From assembly GCA_012861695.1 (NCBI GenBank), contig JAAOOA010000521.1, forward strand, positions 152,501 to 216,500: 64,000 bases of DNA, given 5' to 3'. The position numbers and the translations under genes were made by a program. Origin of the DNA: Trematomus loennbergii (Eukaryota; Chordata; Actinopteri; Perciformes; Nototheniidae). The notes beneath the pieces were generated by a model that made no database searches, was not told the origin of the DNA, and saw only the letters and a list, made by a program, of their open reading frames with translations. This document shows positions 48,081 through 60,232 of this stretch, in pieces; the stretch's first letter is position 1, and each line of letters starts with the position of its first letter.

Positions 48081-48416
48081 TTTAGTGCTCAATGTCTATC
48101 AATTGACTTGTACATTTAGTGGGAGCCCCTTAAATTGATAAGATATGTTACCACTTGAGCTAAAACCTAAGAATCGCATTATGAGAGCTCCACTGGTAAA
48201 GGTCAAAGTAAAAAGTCCAACTCAAAAGCAGACACTGCATCCTTTTAAGAACCAGTGTGCCACATCAACAAATATCTCATTTTTGTAAATTTGCAACAGT
48301 TTAAACTAGAACTATTGAGACATATGTTTTTGCAAAGGGGATTTTCACAATCTTTTGTCAGCGCTGTAAAGTATTAAGATACATTTTGCAAATTTGTTTG
48401 CAAACACACCTTTTAG

Positions 48417-48431
48417 ACACTAGAGGGCACC
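48417..48431 (+). promoter_or_regulatory. CTCF-like motif 3' of gene C
   Basis: ACACTAGAGGGCACC, as at gene A. Confidence 0.35.
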
Positions 48432-48648
48432 AAGCTTACATCCACAAGCACTCATGCTTAGGCATTCACCATCCCACAATACAAGGTGAAAGTAAAGACA
48501 CAACCAAGTGGTAAATTAATGTATTTATTCATTTAAATATCATAAAATATTCATCCGAGGACACCAGCTGCACCTGTAAGAACAAACAAACATTAGTCAC
48601 CAGGTTTAAGTTAATGTATAGAACAGCAAGAAAGCGAGCAGTACTCAC

Positions 48649-50982
48649 CTGCTATTGTCCCCACTTTGGCTTGAACCACAACCATTTGACCTGAGGAGAG
48701 ATGTAGGCCTGGGTTTCAGCTGCCTCTGAGGGGCCACGTAGGCCCTGTTGGGAGCCTCGTAGGACTGGTTCGTTGCTTGCCGCTGAGGGCTACGTAGACC
48801 TTCTTGGAGTCTTGTGGGCCTTGTTGGGAGTCTCGTGGGCCTTGTTGGGAGTCTCGTGGGCAGTCTTGTGGGCCTTGTTGAGAGTCTTGCAGGCCTTGTT
48901 GGGAGTCTTGTAGGCCCTGTTGGTAGTCTCATAGGCGGCCTTGTTGGGAGTCTCGTAGGCAGTCTTGTGGGCCTTGTTGGGAGTCTCGTAGGCAGTCTTG
49001 TGGGCCTTGTTGGGAGTCTCGTAGTCTTGTGGGCCTTGTTGGGAGTCTCGTAGGCCTTGTTGGGAGTCTCGTAGGCAGTCTCGTAGGCCTTGTTGGGAGG
49101 CTCGTAGGCCTTGTTGGGAGCTCGTAGGCAGTCTCGTAGGCCTTGTTTGGGAGTCTCGTAGGCAGTCTCGTAGGCCTTGTTGGGAGTCTCGTAGGTCAGT
49201 CTCGTGGGCCTGTTGGGAGTCTCGTAGGCAGTCTCGTGGCCTCGTAGGCCTTGTTGGGAGTCTTGTAGGCAGTCTCGTCGGCCTGTTGGGAGTCTCGTAG
49301 GCAGTCTCGTGGGCCCTGTTGGGAGTCTCGTAGGCAGTCTCGTGGGCCTTGTTGGGAGTCTCGTAGGCAGTCTCGTGGGCCTTGTTGGGAGTCTCGTAGG
49401 CAGTCTCGTGGGCCTTGTTGGGAGTCTCGTAGGCAGTCTCGTGGGCCTTGTTGGGAGTCTCGTAGGCAGTCTTGTGGGCCTTGTTGGGACTCGTAGGCAG
49501 TCTCGTGGGCCTTGTTGGGACACTCGTAGGCAGTCTTGTGGGCCTTGTTGGGAGACTCGTAGGCAGTCTCGTGGGCCTTGTTGGGAGACTCGTAGGCAGT
49601 CTCGTGGGCCTTGTTGGGACACTCGTAGGCAGTCTCGTGGGCCTTGTTGGGAGTCTTGTAGGCAGTCTCGTGGGCCTTGTTGGGAGTCTTGTAGGCAGTC
49701 TCGTAGGCCTTGTTGGGAGTCTCGTAGGCCTTGTTGGGAGTCTGCTGCTGGGAGCCACGTAGCCCTGTTGGTAGTCTTGTAGGCCCTGTTGGGAGTCTGC
49801 TGCTGGGGAGCATTGTAGGCCTTGTTGGGAGCCTCGTAGGCCTTGTTGGGAGCCACGTTGGGAGTCTCGTATGCCCTGTTGGGAGTCTTGTGGGCCCTGT
49901 TGGGAGTCTGCTGCTGGGAGCCACGTAGGCCTTGATGGGAGTCTGGTAGGCCTGCTGGGGCTTCCTGACACTCACCTTCTCCTGCCCAGGAGCCTTCAGC
50001 CGTCTGATATCATAGCCACCAAATTGATCAGGGATGATGTAGATCTGGGTCGGGGCAAACTTCTTACCAGAGGTTCCCTCTCTGGACGATTTGGAGTCGT
50101 AGCTCGTTGAGTAACTGCGAGGCTTGAAGACGGGACCATTTCCTACATTGGACTCAAAAGAAGTGCCATAACTTGAGGCCATGGAAGTAGTCTTGTAGCT
50201 TCCTCGGGCATTCCCTGAAAACACTTTACTCTTGTATGGGGTCACAACCTCAGTCTGGCTGGGGTTTTTAGGAGCTGAGGACGGGAAGGTTTATCCGTTT
50301 TAGACACTAGCTTAGCACGAACACTGGAGGAAGTTTTGGTCCGTGCAGGGATTTGGTTTGGCTCAGGAGCGCCGGCACCAAACAGGCTGGAAGACTTCCC
50401 TGTGTCCTTGTTCCTGCTCAGAGAATCGCTACCGACAATATCACTAGAAAGGCCATAAAAACGCTGTTTAGGCACACGATTCAAGTTAGGTTTTGACACT
50501 GAGCTGCCCTGCACTAACCTGACTTTAGCAAAGCCACTTTTTAGCTGGCTGTGAAACAGTTTGTGTGTAGCTACCAGTAGAAGGCCCCCGGCTAAAACTA
50601 CTGCCCACAGCTGAAGGTATGTTTAAGTTTGTGCTCTGCGCTGAGCTCGGAGGGGCTTGTCTGAGTCGATTCTGGAGATAGTTGCTGGGACCGGCTTCCG
50701 ATTATTTTGCCTGAAGCCAACATACGTGTTGTTGTTCTGGCTCTGAGCTGCGAGAGAAAAAGAAAAATATTAAGCCACAGCTAGTCATTCACAGCACTTA
50801 AGTGAAATGTTGTGCTTTGCTCACCTTGTGAAGCCCACAAACAACGCACATGCTCTGCTTGAACCAAGACAATAAGGAAAATCCTGCACAGAAAAGATGT
50901 AAACATCAGAGAACGCAGACAGCTAACACAATTAACTTTGCATATCTGCAGAAACTTACCCCAAATGAACTCCACAAGTCAT
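48649..50982 (-). CDS. Secreted Tyr/Pro repeat protein, copy C (frameshifted)
   Basis: Exon 1 50960-50982, exon 2 50825-50883, exon 3 48649-50747 (natural stop 48652-48654). The array (about 48740-49950) is mainly AHETAYETPNK modules. Single-base losses relative to A fall near 50699 (CTTCCGATT), 50280 and in the C-terminal segment near 48715, so the terminal VKWLWFKPKWGQ is out of frame with the array. A long frame from 50245 still covers the conserved FGGYDIRRLKAP block and half the array. Confidence 0.65.
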
Positions 50983-50999
50983 ATTTCTCTCTCTCTGTT

Positions 51000-51176
51000 C
51001 CAACACAGCAGTAAAGAACCAGTAGCCCTGAAGTGACTTGCTCTGCTTGTCTGAGCAGCAGAAAGGAGGCTTTATTGCAGCTTGCAGCCAATCAGGGCCT
51101 AATGAGCTGATTGTCTACAGGTGCTGCTGTGCTGTCAGGGTGGCAACTGAGTGCTGTTGATTTTCTGATTTTCTGA
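51000..51176 (-). promoter_or_regulatory. Putative promoter of gene C
   Basis: Same CCAAT, TATA-like and E-box block as at gene A. Confidence 0.45.
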
Positions 51177-51944
51177 AGTACTCAGATCTGGTAGTTGAGT
51201 AAAGTAGAAGTACTCAGATTGTGTAGTTGAGTAAAAGTAGAAGTACTCAGATCTGGTAGTTGAGTAAAAGTAGAAGTACTCAGATTGTGTAGTTGAGTAA
51301 AAGTAGAAGTACTCAGATCTGGTAGTTGAGTAAAAGTAGAAGTACTCAAATCTTGTACTTGAGTAAAAGTAGAAGTACTCAGATCTTGTACTTGAGTAAA
51401 AGTAGAAGTACTCAGATCTTGTACTTGAGTAAAAGTAGAAGTACCAGAGTGTAGGAATACTCAGTTACAGTAAAAGTCCTGCATTCAAAATGTTCCTCAA
51501 GTGAAAGTGAAAAGTGTTATCATCAAAATATGTGAAAGTAGAGACAGTAAAAGTAGTCATTGTGCAGATTGGTCCATTTCAGAATAATATATATGATATG
51601 TTTTATAATGATTGATCATGAAAGTGTTCTCAAAGCTGGTAAAGGTGCAGCTAGTTTGAATGACTTTGTATACTGCAGGGTAGCTTGTGGATTTACTCCA
51701 GGTGGAACTAAAGTCTGATTTAACACTTGATTATATTTCACATCATTCATCCACATCTGTGAAGTAACTAAAGGTATTAAATACATGTAGTGGAGTAGAA
51801 GTACACCATGTACCTCTGAATTGGAGTGGGGTAGAAGTACAAAGTAGCATAAAATGGAAACTCAAGTAAAGTACAAGTACCTCAAAATTGTACTTAAGTA
51901 CAGTACTTGAGTAAATGTACTTAGGTACTTTACACCACTGTATC
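51177..51944. mobile_element. Truncated hAT-like MITE
   Basis: Left-truncated at the same point as at genes A and B; no nested MITE. Confidence 0.75.
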
Positions 51945-52186
51945 TACGTATGAATCCATAATCATTTTTGGGCAAGAGGACCAGATTTTGGATGGTCATT
52001 TGAACACATTTGCAATTTTTTATTATGACGAGTGAAAATGTCAGCCATGCTCAGGAAAATACTTCGAGAACAAATGTTGTGTTTTTATCTTTTATGCTTA
52101 CTGTTTTTGCATTTGACAAATGTGTCTTAAATAGAAAAATATGCATAAGTATTAAATTGGAGGTTTTTGTTTTAGACTGAGTTGAA

Positions 52187-52201
52187 CGCCCCCTAGTGGC
52201 C
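52187..52201 (-). promoter_or_regulatory. CTCF-like motif
   Basis: Reverse strand GGCCACTAGGGGGCG, as at 44327. Confidence 0.4.
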
Positions 52202-52287
52202 ATGCATGTTAACACAGCTGTGTGTTTGACAGGACACGTCTTTGATTAATTACTCTCAGGTGCGTTTTAGCTAAATGCAGGACTCTC

Positions 52288-52670
52288 TTAAGGTGGGATA
52301 GGTAAGTTTGAGACCGGCTCGAGATACTTTGTTATATTCCATGGAATGCTCTTAACATCCCGATAGCAATGAATATCTGAAGTGCTTTGACAACAAATCC
52401 ATTAAAAAATATCATCTGTGGAAGCCGTAGTACTGTAAAAAGCACGACCAATCATTTGAGCCGGCCCGGCTAAAGTAACTGGATGGCCTACCTGCCTGTC
52501 AGCCTTCCATCTGTGCACAAACTTATCTCGTGCCCTCATTGGTCATGTGCGCGTTCGTGTGTGTTGGAGGAGGGGCTCTGTGAGGAAGTGGCAGATTTAT
52601 TCCGGTTGTGTATTTTCAAATTCTAGCGCACTGGAGCTGGTTTCTCCTAAATTACCTACCCCGCCTTTAA
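52288..52670. mobile_element. TTAA-flanked MITE, spacer copy
   Basis: As at 12353-12697. Confidence 0.65.
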
Positions 52671-52867
52671 GTTTAGTGCTCAATGTCTATCAATTGACTT
52701 GTACATTTAGTGAGAGCCCCTTAAATTGATAAGATATGTTACCACTTGAGCTAAAACCTAAGATCGCATTATGAAGAGCTCCACTGGTAAAGGTCAAAGT
52801 AAAAAGTCCAACTCAAAAGCAGACACTGCATCCTTTTAAGAACCAGTGTGCCACATCAACAAATATC

Positions 52868-53489
52868 TGGAGTGATCACTAATTAACGGGGGTACATAAT
52901 TCAATCAAGGAACTACATGTTGGGGTATTGTTTCCGCACGGACACATATGTTGACGGTACCTCCGGGTATATACTGTGGGTGTTTCTCAATCGCGAGTAA
53001 AGCTGCTTCAGAGCCACTATTTCAAGCATCCTACGTCATCGAGTGCCGCCGAAGTACTGTTCCAATCTCCAGCATACTTGGAAATCTACCGAGCCCGGCG
53101 TACTCCGTTTGGAGAAATATCGAGTCTGCACACGAGTAGACTTCGCGGTCCTTAAAATCCCCACAATGCTTTGCGCACGGACCAATTTCCCCAAATCTGT
53201 GGCGGAAGATGTAAGGCGGGGCCTCTCATATGACGCACACCTGCTAGCGTGTTCCACACTTCGTTTTCCAAATGCCAGGAAGTATTCTTGACTCGCTTCT
53301 GAAGCAAGATGCTCGGCAGACATGTGCTACCAAGCAAGCGTACTCGCGATTGAGAAACACCCTGTGTCCTCCTCCCTTTCGCTTTCTCTTCTCAGGCTGC
53401 GACCCGACAGCATGTCCATTTCCGCTGCTCAATAAACCAGATTTGCACCTTCGATGCACTGCCTCCGACTCCCTTCTCTCGGCACTACA
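52868..53489 (+). mobile_element. Solo LTR with nested MITE
   Basis: TGGAGTGATCACTAATTAAC ... CACTACA ends with a TATC target duplication; the empty site (CAAATATCTCAC) is seen in the spacers of A, C and E. An AATAAA lies ~60 bp before the end. A TTTCTCAA MITE (52978-53362) sits inside with a possible TGT duplication. LTR sequence proper is ~237 bp. Confidence 0.65.
52978..53362 (+). mobile_element. TTTCTCAA-family MITE, complete
   Basis: Perfect-looking inverted ends GGGTGTTTCTCAATCGCGAG. Confidence 0.8.
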
Positions 53490-53650
53490 TATCTCACTTT
53501 TGTAAATTTGCAATAGTTTAAACTAGAACTATTGAGACATTTGTTTTTGCAAAGGGGATTTTCACAATCTTTTGTCAGCGCTGTAAAGTATTAAGATATA
53601 TTTTGCAAATTTGTTTTGTAAAGGAAAACATTTCCAACACACACTTTTAG

Positions 53651-53665
53651 ACACTAGAGGGCACC
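53651..53665 (+). promoter_or_regulatory. CTCF-like motif 3' of gene D
   Basis: ACACTAGAGGGCACC, as at gene A. Confidence 0.35.
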
Positions 53666-53880
53666 AAGCTTACATCCACAAGCACTCATGCTTAGGCATT
53701 CACCATCCCACAATACAAGGTGAAGTAAAGACACAACCAAGTGGTAAATTAATGTATTTATTCATTTAAATATCATAAAATATTCATCCGAGGACACCAG
53801 CTGCACCTGTAAGACAAACACACATTAGTCACCAGGTTTAAGTTAATGTATAGAACAGCAAGAAAGCGAGCAGTACTCAA

Positions 53881-55404
53881 CTGCTATTGTCCCCGCTCTG
53901 TCTTGAACCGCAACCATTTGACCTGAGGAGAGATGTAGGCCTGGGGTTCAGCCTGCCTCTGAGGGGCCACGTAGGCCCTGTTGGGAGCCTCGTAGGACTG
54001 GTTCCTTGCTTGCCGCTGAGGGGCTACGTAGACCTTCTTGGGAGTCTTGTAGGCCCTGTTGGGAGTCTTGTGGCCTTGTTGGGAGTCTCGTAGGCAGTCT
54101 TGTGGGCCTTGTTGGGAGTCTCGTAGGCAGTCTTGTGGGCCTTGTAGGCCTTGTTGAGAGTCTTGTAGGCCTTGTTGAGAGTCTCGTAGGCAGTCTTGTG
54201 GGCCTTGTTGGGATCTCGTAGGCCTTGTTGGGAGTCACGTTGGGAGTCTCGTATGCCCTGTTGGGAGTCTGCTGCTGGGGAGCATTGTAGGCCCTGTTGG
54301 GAGCCACGTAGGCCTGGTTCGTTGCTTGCCGCTGAGGGGCCACGTAGGCCTTGATGGGAGTCTGGTAGGCCTGCTGGGGCTTCCTGACACTCACCTTCTC
54401 CTGCCCAGGAGCCTTCAGCCGTCTGATATCATAGCCACCAAATTGATCAGGGATGATGTGGGTCTTGGTCGGGGCAAACTTCTTACCAGAGGTTCCCTCT
54501 CTGGACGATTTGGAGTCGTAGCTCGTTGAGTAACTGCGAGGCTTGAAGACGGGACCATTTCCTACATTGGACTCAAGAGAAGTGCCATAACTTGAGGCCA
54601 TGGAAGTAGTCTTGTAGCTTCCTCGGGCATTCCCTGAAAACACTTTACTCTTGTATGGGGTCACAACCTCAGTCTGGCTGGGGTTTTTAGGAGCTGAGGG
54701 ACGGGAAGGTTTATCCGTTTTAGACACTAGCTTAGCACGAACACTGGAGGAAGTTTTGGTCCGTGCAGGGATTTGGTTTGGCTCAGGAGCGCCGGCACCA
54801 AACAGGCTGGAAGACTTCCCTGTGTCCTTGTTCCTGCTCTTACTCAGAGAATCGCTACCTGCAATAGCATTAGAAAGGCCATAAAAATGCTGTTTAGGCA
54901 CACGATTCAGTTAGGTTTTGACACTGAGCTGCCCTGCACTAACCTGACTTTAGCAAAGCCACTTTTAGCTGGCTGTGAAACAGTTTGTGTGTAGCTACCA
55001 GTAGAAGGCCCCCGGCTAAAACTACTGCCCACAGCTGAAGGTATGTTTAAGTTTGTGCTCTGCGCTGAGCTCGGAGGGGCCTGTCTGAGTCGATTCTGGA
55101 AATAGTTGCTGGGACCGGCTTCCCGATTATTTTGCCTGAAGCCAACATACGTGTTGTGTTCTGGCTCTGAGCTGCGAGAGAAAAAGAAAAATATTAAGCC
55201 ACAGCTAGTCATTCACAGCACTTAAGTGAAATGTTGTGCTTTGCTCACCTTGTGAAGCCCACAAACAACGCACATGCTCTGCTTGAACCAGACAATAAGG
55301 AAAACCTGCACAGAAAAGATGTAAACATCAGAGAACGCAGACAGCTAACAACATTAACTTTGCATATCTGCAGAAACTTACCCCAAATGAACTCCACAAG
55401 TCAT
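53881..55404 (-). CDS. Secreted Tyr/Pro repeat protein, copy D (short array)
   Basis: Exon 1 55382-55404, exon 2 55249-55305 (57 nt, two bases shorter than A), exon 3 to 55171, natural stop 53884-53886. The array is only ~400 bp (53965-54370). A 317-codon frame (53948-54901) covers most of the conserved region and array but ends in an alternative frame. Indels near 55157 and 54909 break the link to the signal peptide. The donor of the last intron is changed from CAG-GTGAGT to CAG-TTGAGT, so the 3'-UTR intron would not splice normally. Confidence 0.62.
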
Positions 55405-55419
55405 ATTTCTCTCTCTGTT

Positions 55420-55594
55420 CAACACAGCAGTAAAGAACCAGTAGCCCTGAAGTGACTTGCTCTGCTTGTCTGAGCAGCAGAAGGAGGCTTTATTGCAGCT
55501 TGCAGCCAATCAGGGCCTAATGAGCTGATTGTCTACAGGTGCTGCTGTGCTGTCAGGGTGGCAACTGAGTGCTGTTGATTTTCTGATTTTCTGA
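55420..55594 (-). promoter_or_regulatory. Putative promoter of gene D
   Basis: Same CCAAT, TATA-like and E-box block as at gene A. Confidence 0.45.
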
Positions 55595-56384
55595 AGTACT
55601 CAGATCTGGTAGTTGAGTAAAAGTAGAAGTACTCAGATTGTGTAGTTGAGTAAAAGTAGAAGTACTCAGATCTGGTAGTTGAGTAAAAGTAGAAGTACTC
55701 AGATTGTGTAGTTGAGTAAAAGTAGAAGTACTCAGATCTGGTAGTGGAGTAAAAGTAGAAGTACTCAGATCTTGTACTTGAGTAAAAGTAGAAGTACTCA
55801 GATCTTGTACTTGAGTAAAAGTAGAAGTACTCAGATCTTGTACTTGAGTAAAAGTAGAAGTACTCAGATCTTGTACTTGAGTAAAAGTAGAAGTACCAGA
55901 GTTTAGGAATACTCAGTTACAGTAAAAGTCCTGCATTCAAAATATTCAAGTAAAAGTATAAAAGTATTCTCATCAAAATATAGTGAAAGTAGCGACAGTG
56001 AAGTAGTCATTGTGCAGATTGGTCCATTTCAGAATAATATATATGATATGTTTTATAATGATTGATCATGAAAGTGTTCTCAAAGCTGGTAAAGGTGCAG
56101 CTAGTTTGAATGACTTTGTATACTGCAGGGTAGCTTGTGGATTTTACTCCAGGTGGAACTAAAGTCTGATTTAACACTTGATATTTCACATCATTCATCC
56201 ACATCTGTAAAGTAACTAAAGGTATTAAATACATGTAGTGGAGTAGAAGTACACCATGTACCTCTGAATTGGAGTGGGGTAGAAGTACAAAGTAGCATAA
56301 AATGGAAATACTCAAGTAAAGTACCTCAAAATTGTACTTAAGTACAGTACTTGAGTAAATGTACTTAGGTACTTTACACCACTG
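55595..56384. mobile_element. Truncated hAT-like MITE
   Basis: As at 51177-51944. Confidence 0.75.
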
Positions 56385-56631
56385 TATCTACGTATGAATC
56401 CATAATCATTTTTGGGCAAGAGGACCAGATTTTGGATGGTCATTTGAACACATTTGCAATTTTTTATTATGACGAGTGAAAATGTCAGCCATGCTCAGGA
56501 AATGACTTCGAGAACAAATGTTGTGTTTTTATCTTTTATGCTTACTGTTTTTGCATTTGACAAATGTGTCTTAAATAGAAAAATATGCATAAGTATTAAA
56601 TTGGAGGTTTTTGTTTTAGACTGAGTTTGAA

Positions 56632-56646
56632 CGCCCCCCAGTGGCC
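56632..56646 (-). promoter_or_regulatory. CTCF-like motif
   Basis: Reverse strand GGCCACTGGGGGGCG, the same variant as the ancestral site at 10378. Confidence 0.35.
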
Positions 56647-56730
56647 ATGCATGTTAACACAGCTGTGTGTTGACAGGACACGTCTTTGATTAATTACGCT
56701 CAGGTGCGATTTAGCTAAATGCAGGACTCT

Positions 56731-57110
56731 CTTAAGGTAGGGTAGGTAAGTTTGAGAAACCGGCTCGAGATACTTGTTATATCCATGGAATGCTCTTAAC
56801 ATCCCGATAGCAATGAATATCTGAAGTGCTTTGACAACAAATCCATTAAAAAATATCATCAGTGGAAGCTGTAGTACTGTAAAAAGCACGACCAATCATC
56901 TGAGCCGGCCCGGCTAAAGTAACTGGATGGCCTACCTGCCTGTCAGCCTTCCATCTGTGCACAAACTTATCTCGTGCCCTCATTGGTCATGTGCGCGTTC
57001 GTGTGTGTTGGAGGAGGGGCTCTGTGAGGAAGTGGCAGATTTTTTCCGGTTGTGTATTTTCAAATTCTAGCGATCTCGAGCCGGTTTCTCCTAAATTACC
57101 TACCCCGCCT
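56731..57110. mobile_element. TTAA-flanked MITE, spacer copy
   Basis: As at 12353-12697; the last few bases are missing. Confidence 0.65.
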
Positions 57111-57455
57111 CAATGTCTATCAATTGACTTGTACATTTAGTGGGAGCCCTTAATTGATAAGATTTGTTACCACTTGAGCTTAAACCTAAGAATCGCATTA
57201 TGAAGAGCTCCACTAGTAAAGGTCAAAGTAAAAAGTCCAACTCAAAAGCAGACACTGCATCCTTTTAAGAACCAGTGTGCCACATCAACAAATATCTCAC
57301 ACTTTTGTAAATTTGCAATAGTTTAAACTAGAACTATTGAGACATTTGTTTTTGCAAAGGGGATTTTCACAATCTTTTGTCAGCGCTGTAAAGTATTAAG
57401 ATACATTTTGCAAATTTGTTTTGTAAAGGAAACATTTTTCCAACACACCTTTTAG

Positions 57456-57470
57456 ACACTAGAGGGCACC
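57456..57470 (+). promoter_or_regulatory. CTCF-like motif 3' of gene E
   Basis: ACACTAGAGGGCACC, as at gene A. Confidence 0.35.
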
Positions 57471-57685
57471 AAGCTTACATCCACAAGCACTCATGCTTAG
57501 GCATTCACCATCCCACAATACAAGGTGAAGTAAAGACACAACCAAGTGGTAAATTAATGTATTTATTCCTTTAAATATCATAAAATATTCATCCGAGACA
57601 CCAGCTGCACCTGTAAGAACAAACAAACATTAGTCACCAGGTTTAAGTTAATGTATAGAACAGCAAGAAAGCGAGCAGTACTCAC

Positions 57686-59588
57686 CTGCTATTGTCCCCG
57701 CTTTGGCTTGAACCGCAACCATTTGACCTGAGGAGAGATGTCGGCCTGGGGTTCAGCCTGCCTCTGAGGGGCCACGTAGGCCCTGTTTGGAGCCTCGTAG
57801 GCCTGGTTCGTTGCTTGCCGCTGAGGGGCTACGTAGACCTTCTTGGGAGTCTTGTAGGCCCTGTTGGGAGTCTCGTAGGCCTTGTTGGGAGTCTTGTAGG
57901 CAGTCTTGTGGGCCTTGTTGGGAGTCTTGTAGGCAGTCTCGTAGGCCTTGTTGGGAGTCTTGTAGGCAGTCTGTGGCCTTGTGGGAGTCTTGTAGGCAGT
58001 CTCGTAGGCCCTGTTGGGAGTCTCGTAGGCAGTCTGTGGCCTTGTTGGGAGTCTTGTAGGCAGTCTTGTGGGCCTTGTTGGAGTCTTGTAGGCAGTCTGT
58101 AGGCCTTGTTGGGAGTCTTGTAGGCAGTCTTGTGGGCCTTGTTGGGAGTCTTGTAGGCAGTCTCGTAGGCCCTGTTGGGAGTCTCGTAGGCAGTCTTGTG
58201 GGCCTTGTTGGGAGTCTTGTAGGCAGTCTTGTGGGCCTTGTTGGGAGTCTCATAGGCCTTGTTGGGAGTCTGCTGCGGGGAGCCACGTAGGCCTGTTGGT
58301 AGTCTCGTAGGCCCTGTTGGGAGTCTGCTGCTGGGGAGCCACGTAGGCCCTGTTGGTAGTCTCGTAGGCCCTGTTGGGAGTCTGCTGCTGGGGAGCATTG
58401 TAGGCCTTGTTGGGAGCCTCGTAGCCTGGTTCGTTGCTTGCCGCTGAGGGGCCACGTAGGCCTGGTTCGTTGCTTGCCGCTGAGGGGCCACGTAGGCCTG
58501 GTTCGTTGCTTGCCGCTGAGGGGCCACGTAGGCCTTGATGGGAGTTGGTAGGCCTGCTGGGGCTTCCTGACACTCACTTTCTCCTGCCCAGGAGCCTTCA
58601 GCCGTCTGATATCATAGCCACCAAATTGATCAGGGATGATGTGGGTCTTGGTCGGGGCAAACTTCTTACCAGAGGTTCCCTCTCTGGACGATTTGGAGTC
58701 GTAGCTCGTTGAGTAACTGCGAGGCTTGAAGACTGGACCATTTCCTACATTGGACTCAGAGAAGTGCCATAACTTGAGGCCATGGAAGTAGTCTTGTAGC
58801 TTCCTCGGGCATTCCCTGAAAACACTTTACTCTTGTATGGGGTCACAACCTCAGTCTGGCTGGGGTTTTTAGGAGCTGAGGGACGGGAAGGTTTATCCGT
58901 TTTAGACACTAGCTTAGCACGAACACTGGAGGAAGTTTTGGTCCGTGCAGGGATTTGGTTTGGCTCAGGAGCGCCGGCACCAAACAGGCTGGAAGACTTC
59001 CCTGTGTCCTTGTTGCTGATCTTACTCAGAGAACCGCTACCGACAATAGCACTAGAAAGGCCATGAAAACGCTGTTAGGCACACGATTCAAGTTAGGTTT
59101 TGACACTGAGCTGCCCTGCACTAACCTGACTTTAGCAAAGCCACTTTTAGCTGGCTGTGAAACAGTTTGTGTGTAGCTACCAGTAGAAGGCCCCGGCTAA
59201 AACTACTGCCCACAGCTGAAGGTATGTTTAAGTTTGTGCTCTGCGCTGAGCTCGGAGGGGCTTGTCTGAGTCGATTCTGGAGATAGTTGCTGGGACCGGC
59301 TTCCCGATTATTTTGCCTGAAGCCAACATACGCGTTGTTGTTCTGGCTCTGAGCTGCGAGAGAAAAAGAAAAATATTAAGCCACAGCTAGTCATTCACAG
59401 CACTTAAGTGAAATGTTGTGCTTTGCTCACCTTGTGAAGCCCACAAACAACGCACATGCTCTGCTTGAACCCAGACAATAAGGAAAATCCTGCACAGAAA
59501 AGATGAAACATCAGAGAACGCAGACAGCTAACAACAATTAACTTTGCATATCTGCAGAAACTTACCCCAAATGAACTCCACAAGTCAT
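57686..59588 (-). CDS. Secreted Tyr/Pro repeat protein, copy E (frameshifted)
   Basis: Exon 1 59566-59588, exon 2 59431-59489, exon 3 57686-59353 (stop 57689-57691). Array about 57775-58545, with 11- and 12-residue modules. Signal peptide exons look intact. Single-base losses near 59074, 58757 and in the array break the frame. This is the outermost copy: its promoter side continues into unique DNA at 59779 instead of the hAT-like MITE, so it marks the original right edge of the duplicated segment. Confidence 0.65.
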
Positions 59589-59599
59589 ATTTCTCGCTC

Positions 59600-59778
59600 T
59601 GTTCCAACACAGCAGTAAAGAACCAGTAGCCCTGAAGTGACTTGCTCTGCTTGTCTGAGCAGCAGAAAGGAGGCTTTATTGCAGCTTGCAGCCAATCAGG
59701 GCCTAATGAGCTGATTGTCTACAGGTGCTGCTGTGCTGTCAGGGTGGCAACTGAGTGCTGTTGATTTTCTGATTTTCT
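59600..59778 (-). promoter_or_regulatory. Putative promoter of gene E
   Basis: Same CCAAT, TATA-like and E-box block as at gene A, followed by unique sequence. Confidence 0.45.
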
Positions 59779-60037
59779 GTCACCTCTGAGTTCTTAAGTC
59801 CTGTGCAAAAACTGTAGGGTAAAAGCTTGGTTTTGCAAGGAAGAGCAATATCTCAACCCCCTAAATGACCATTTTGTATATCAGACTTTCTCACAAAGGG
59901 TTACTTTCAGTTGTTCAAGAAACTTGTTTGTTTTTGTTGCATTTCTCAGGGTAAAATGAAGAAAGTGAAAACAGAAAACATTTGGGATTTATTGAAGTAA
60001 TTGGAGAGCAAAAATATGTTTTGTTTCACCCTGTTGT
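59779..60037. other. Unique flank, no gene seen
   Basis: First non-duplicated DNA right of the array. No exon recognised. Confidence 0.5.
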
Positions 60038-60232
60038 TACATTACATGACATGTCACTTGTTAGACGCTTTTATCCAAAGCGACTTACATACTCAATACT
60101 GTGGACAATCCCCACAGGAGCAATTTGGGTGAAGTGTCTCAGGGACACAAACGACATGCTGACTGCAGTGGGTTTGAACCTGTGACCCCCTGATCTGAAA
60201 ACAAACGCACAACACACTGCACCACACGCCTC
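60038..60232 (-). repeat. Teleost interspersed repeat (AAGCGACTTACA type)
   Basis: Contains CTTTTATCCAAAGCGACTTA, a motif very common in fish genomes. Family name uncertain. No coding role. Confidence 0.6.
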
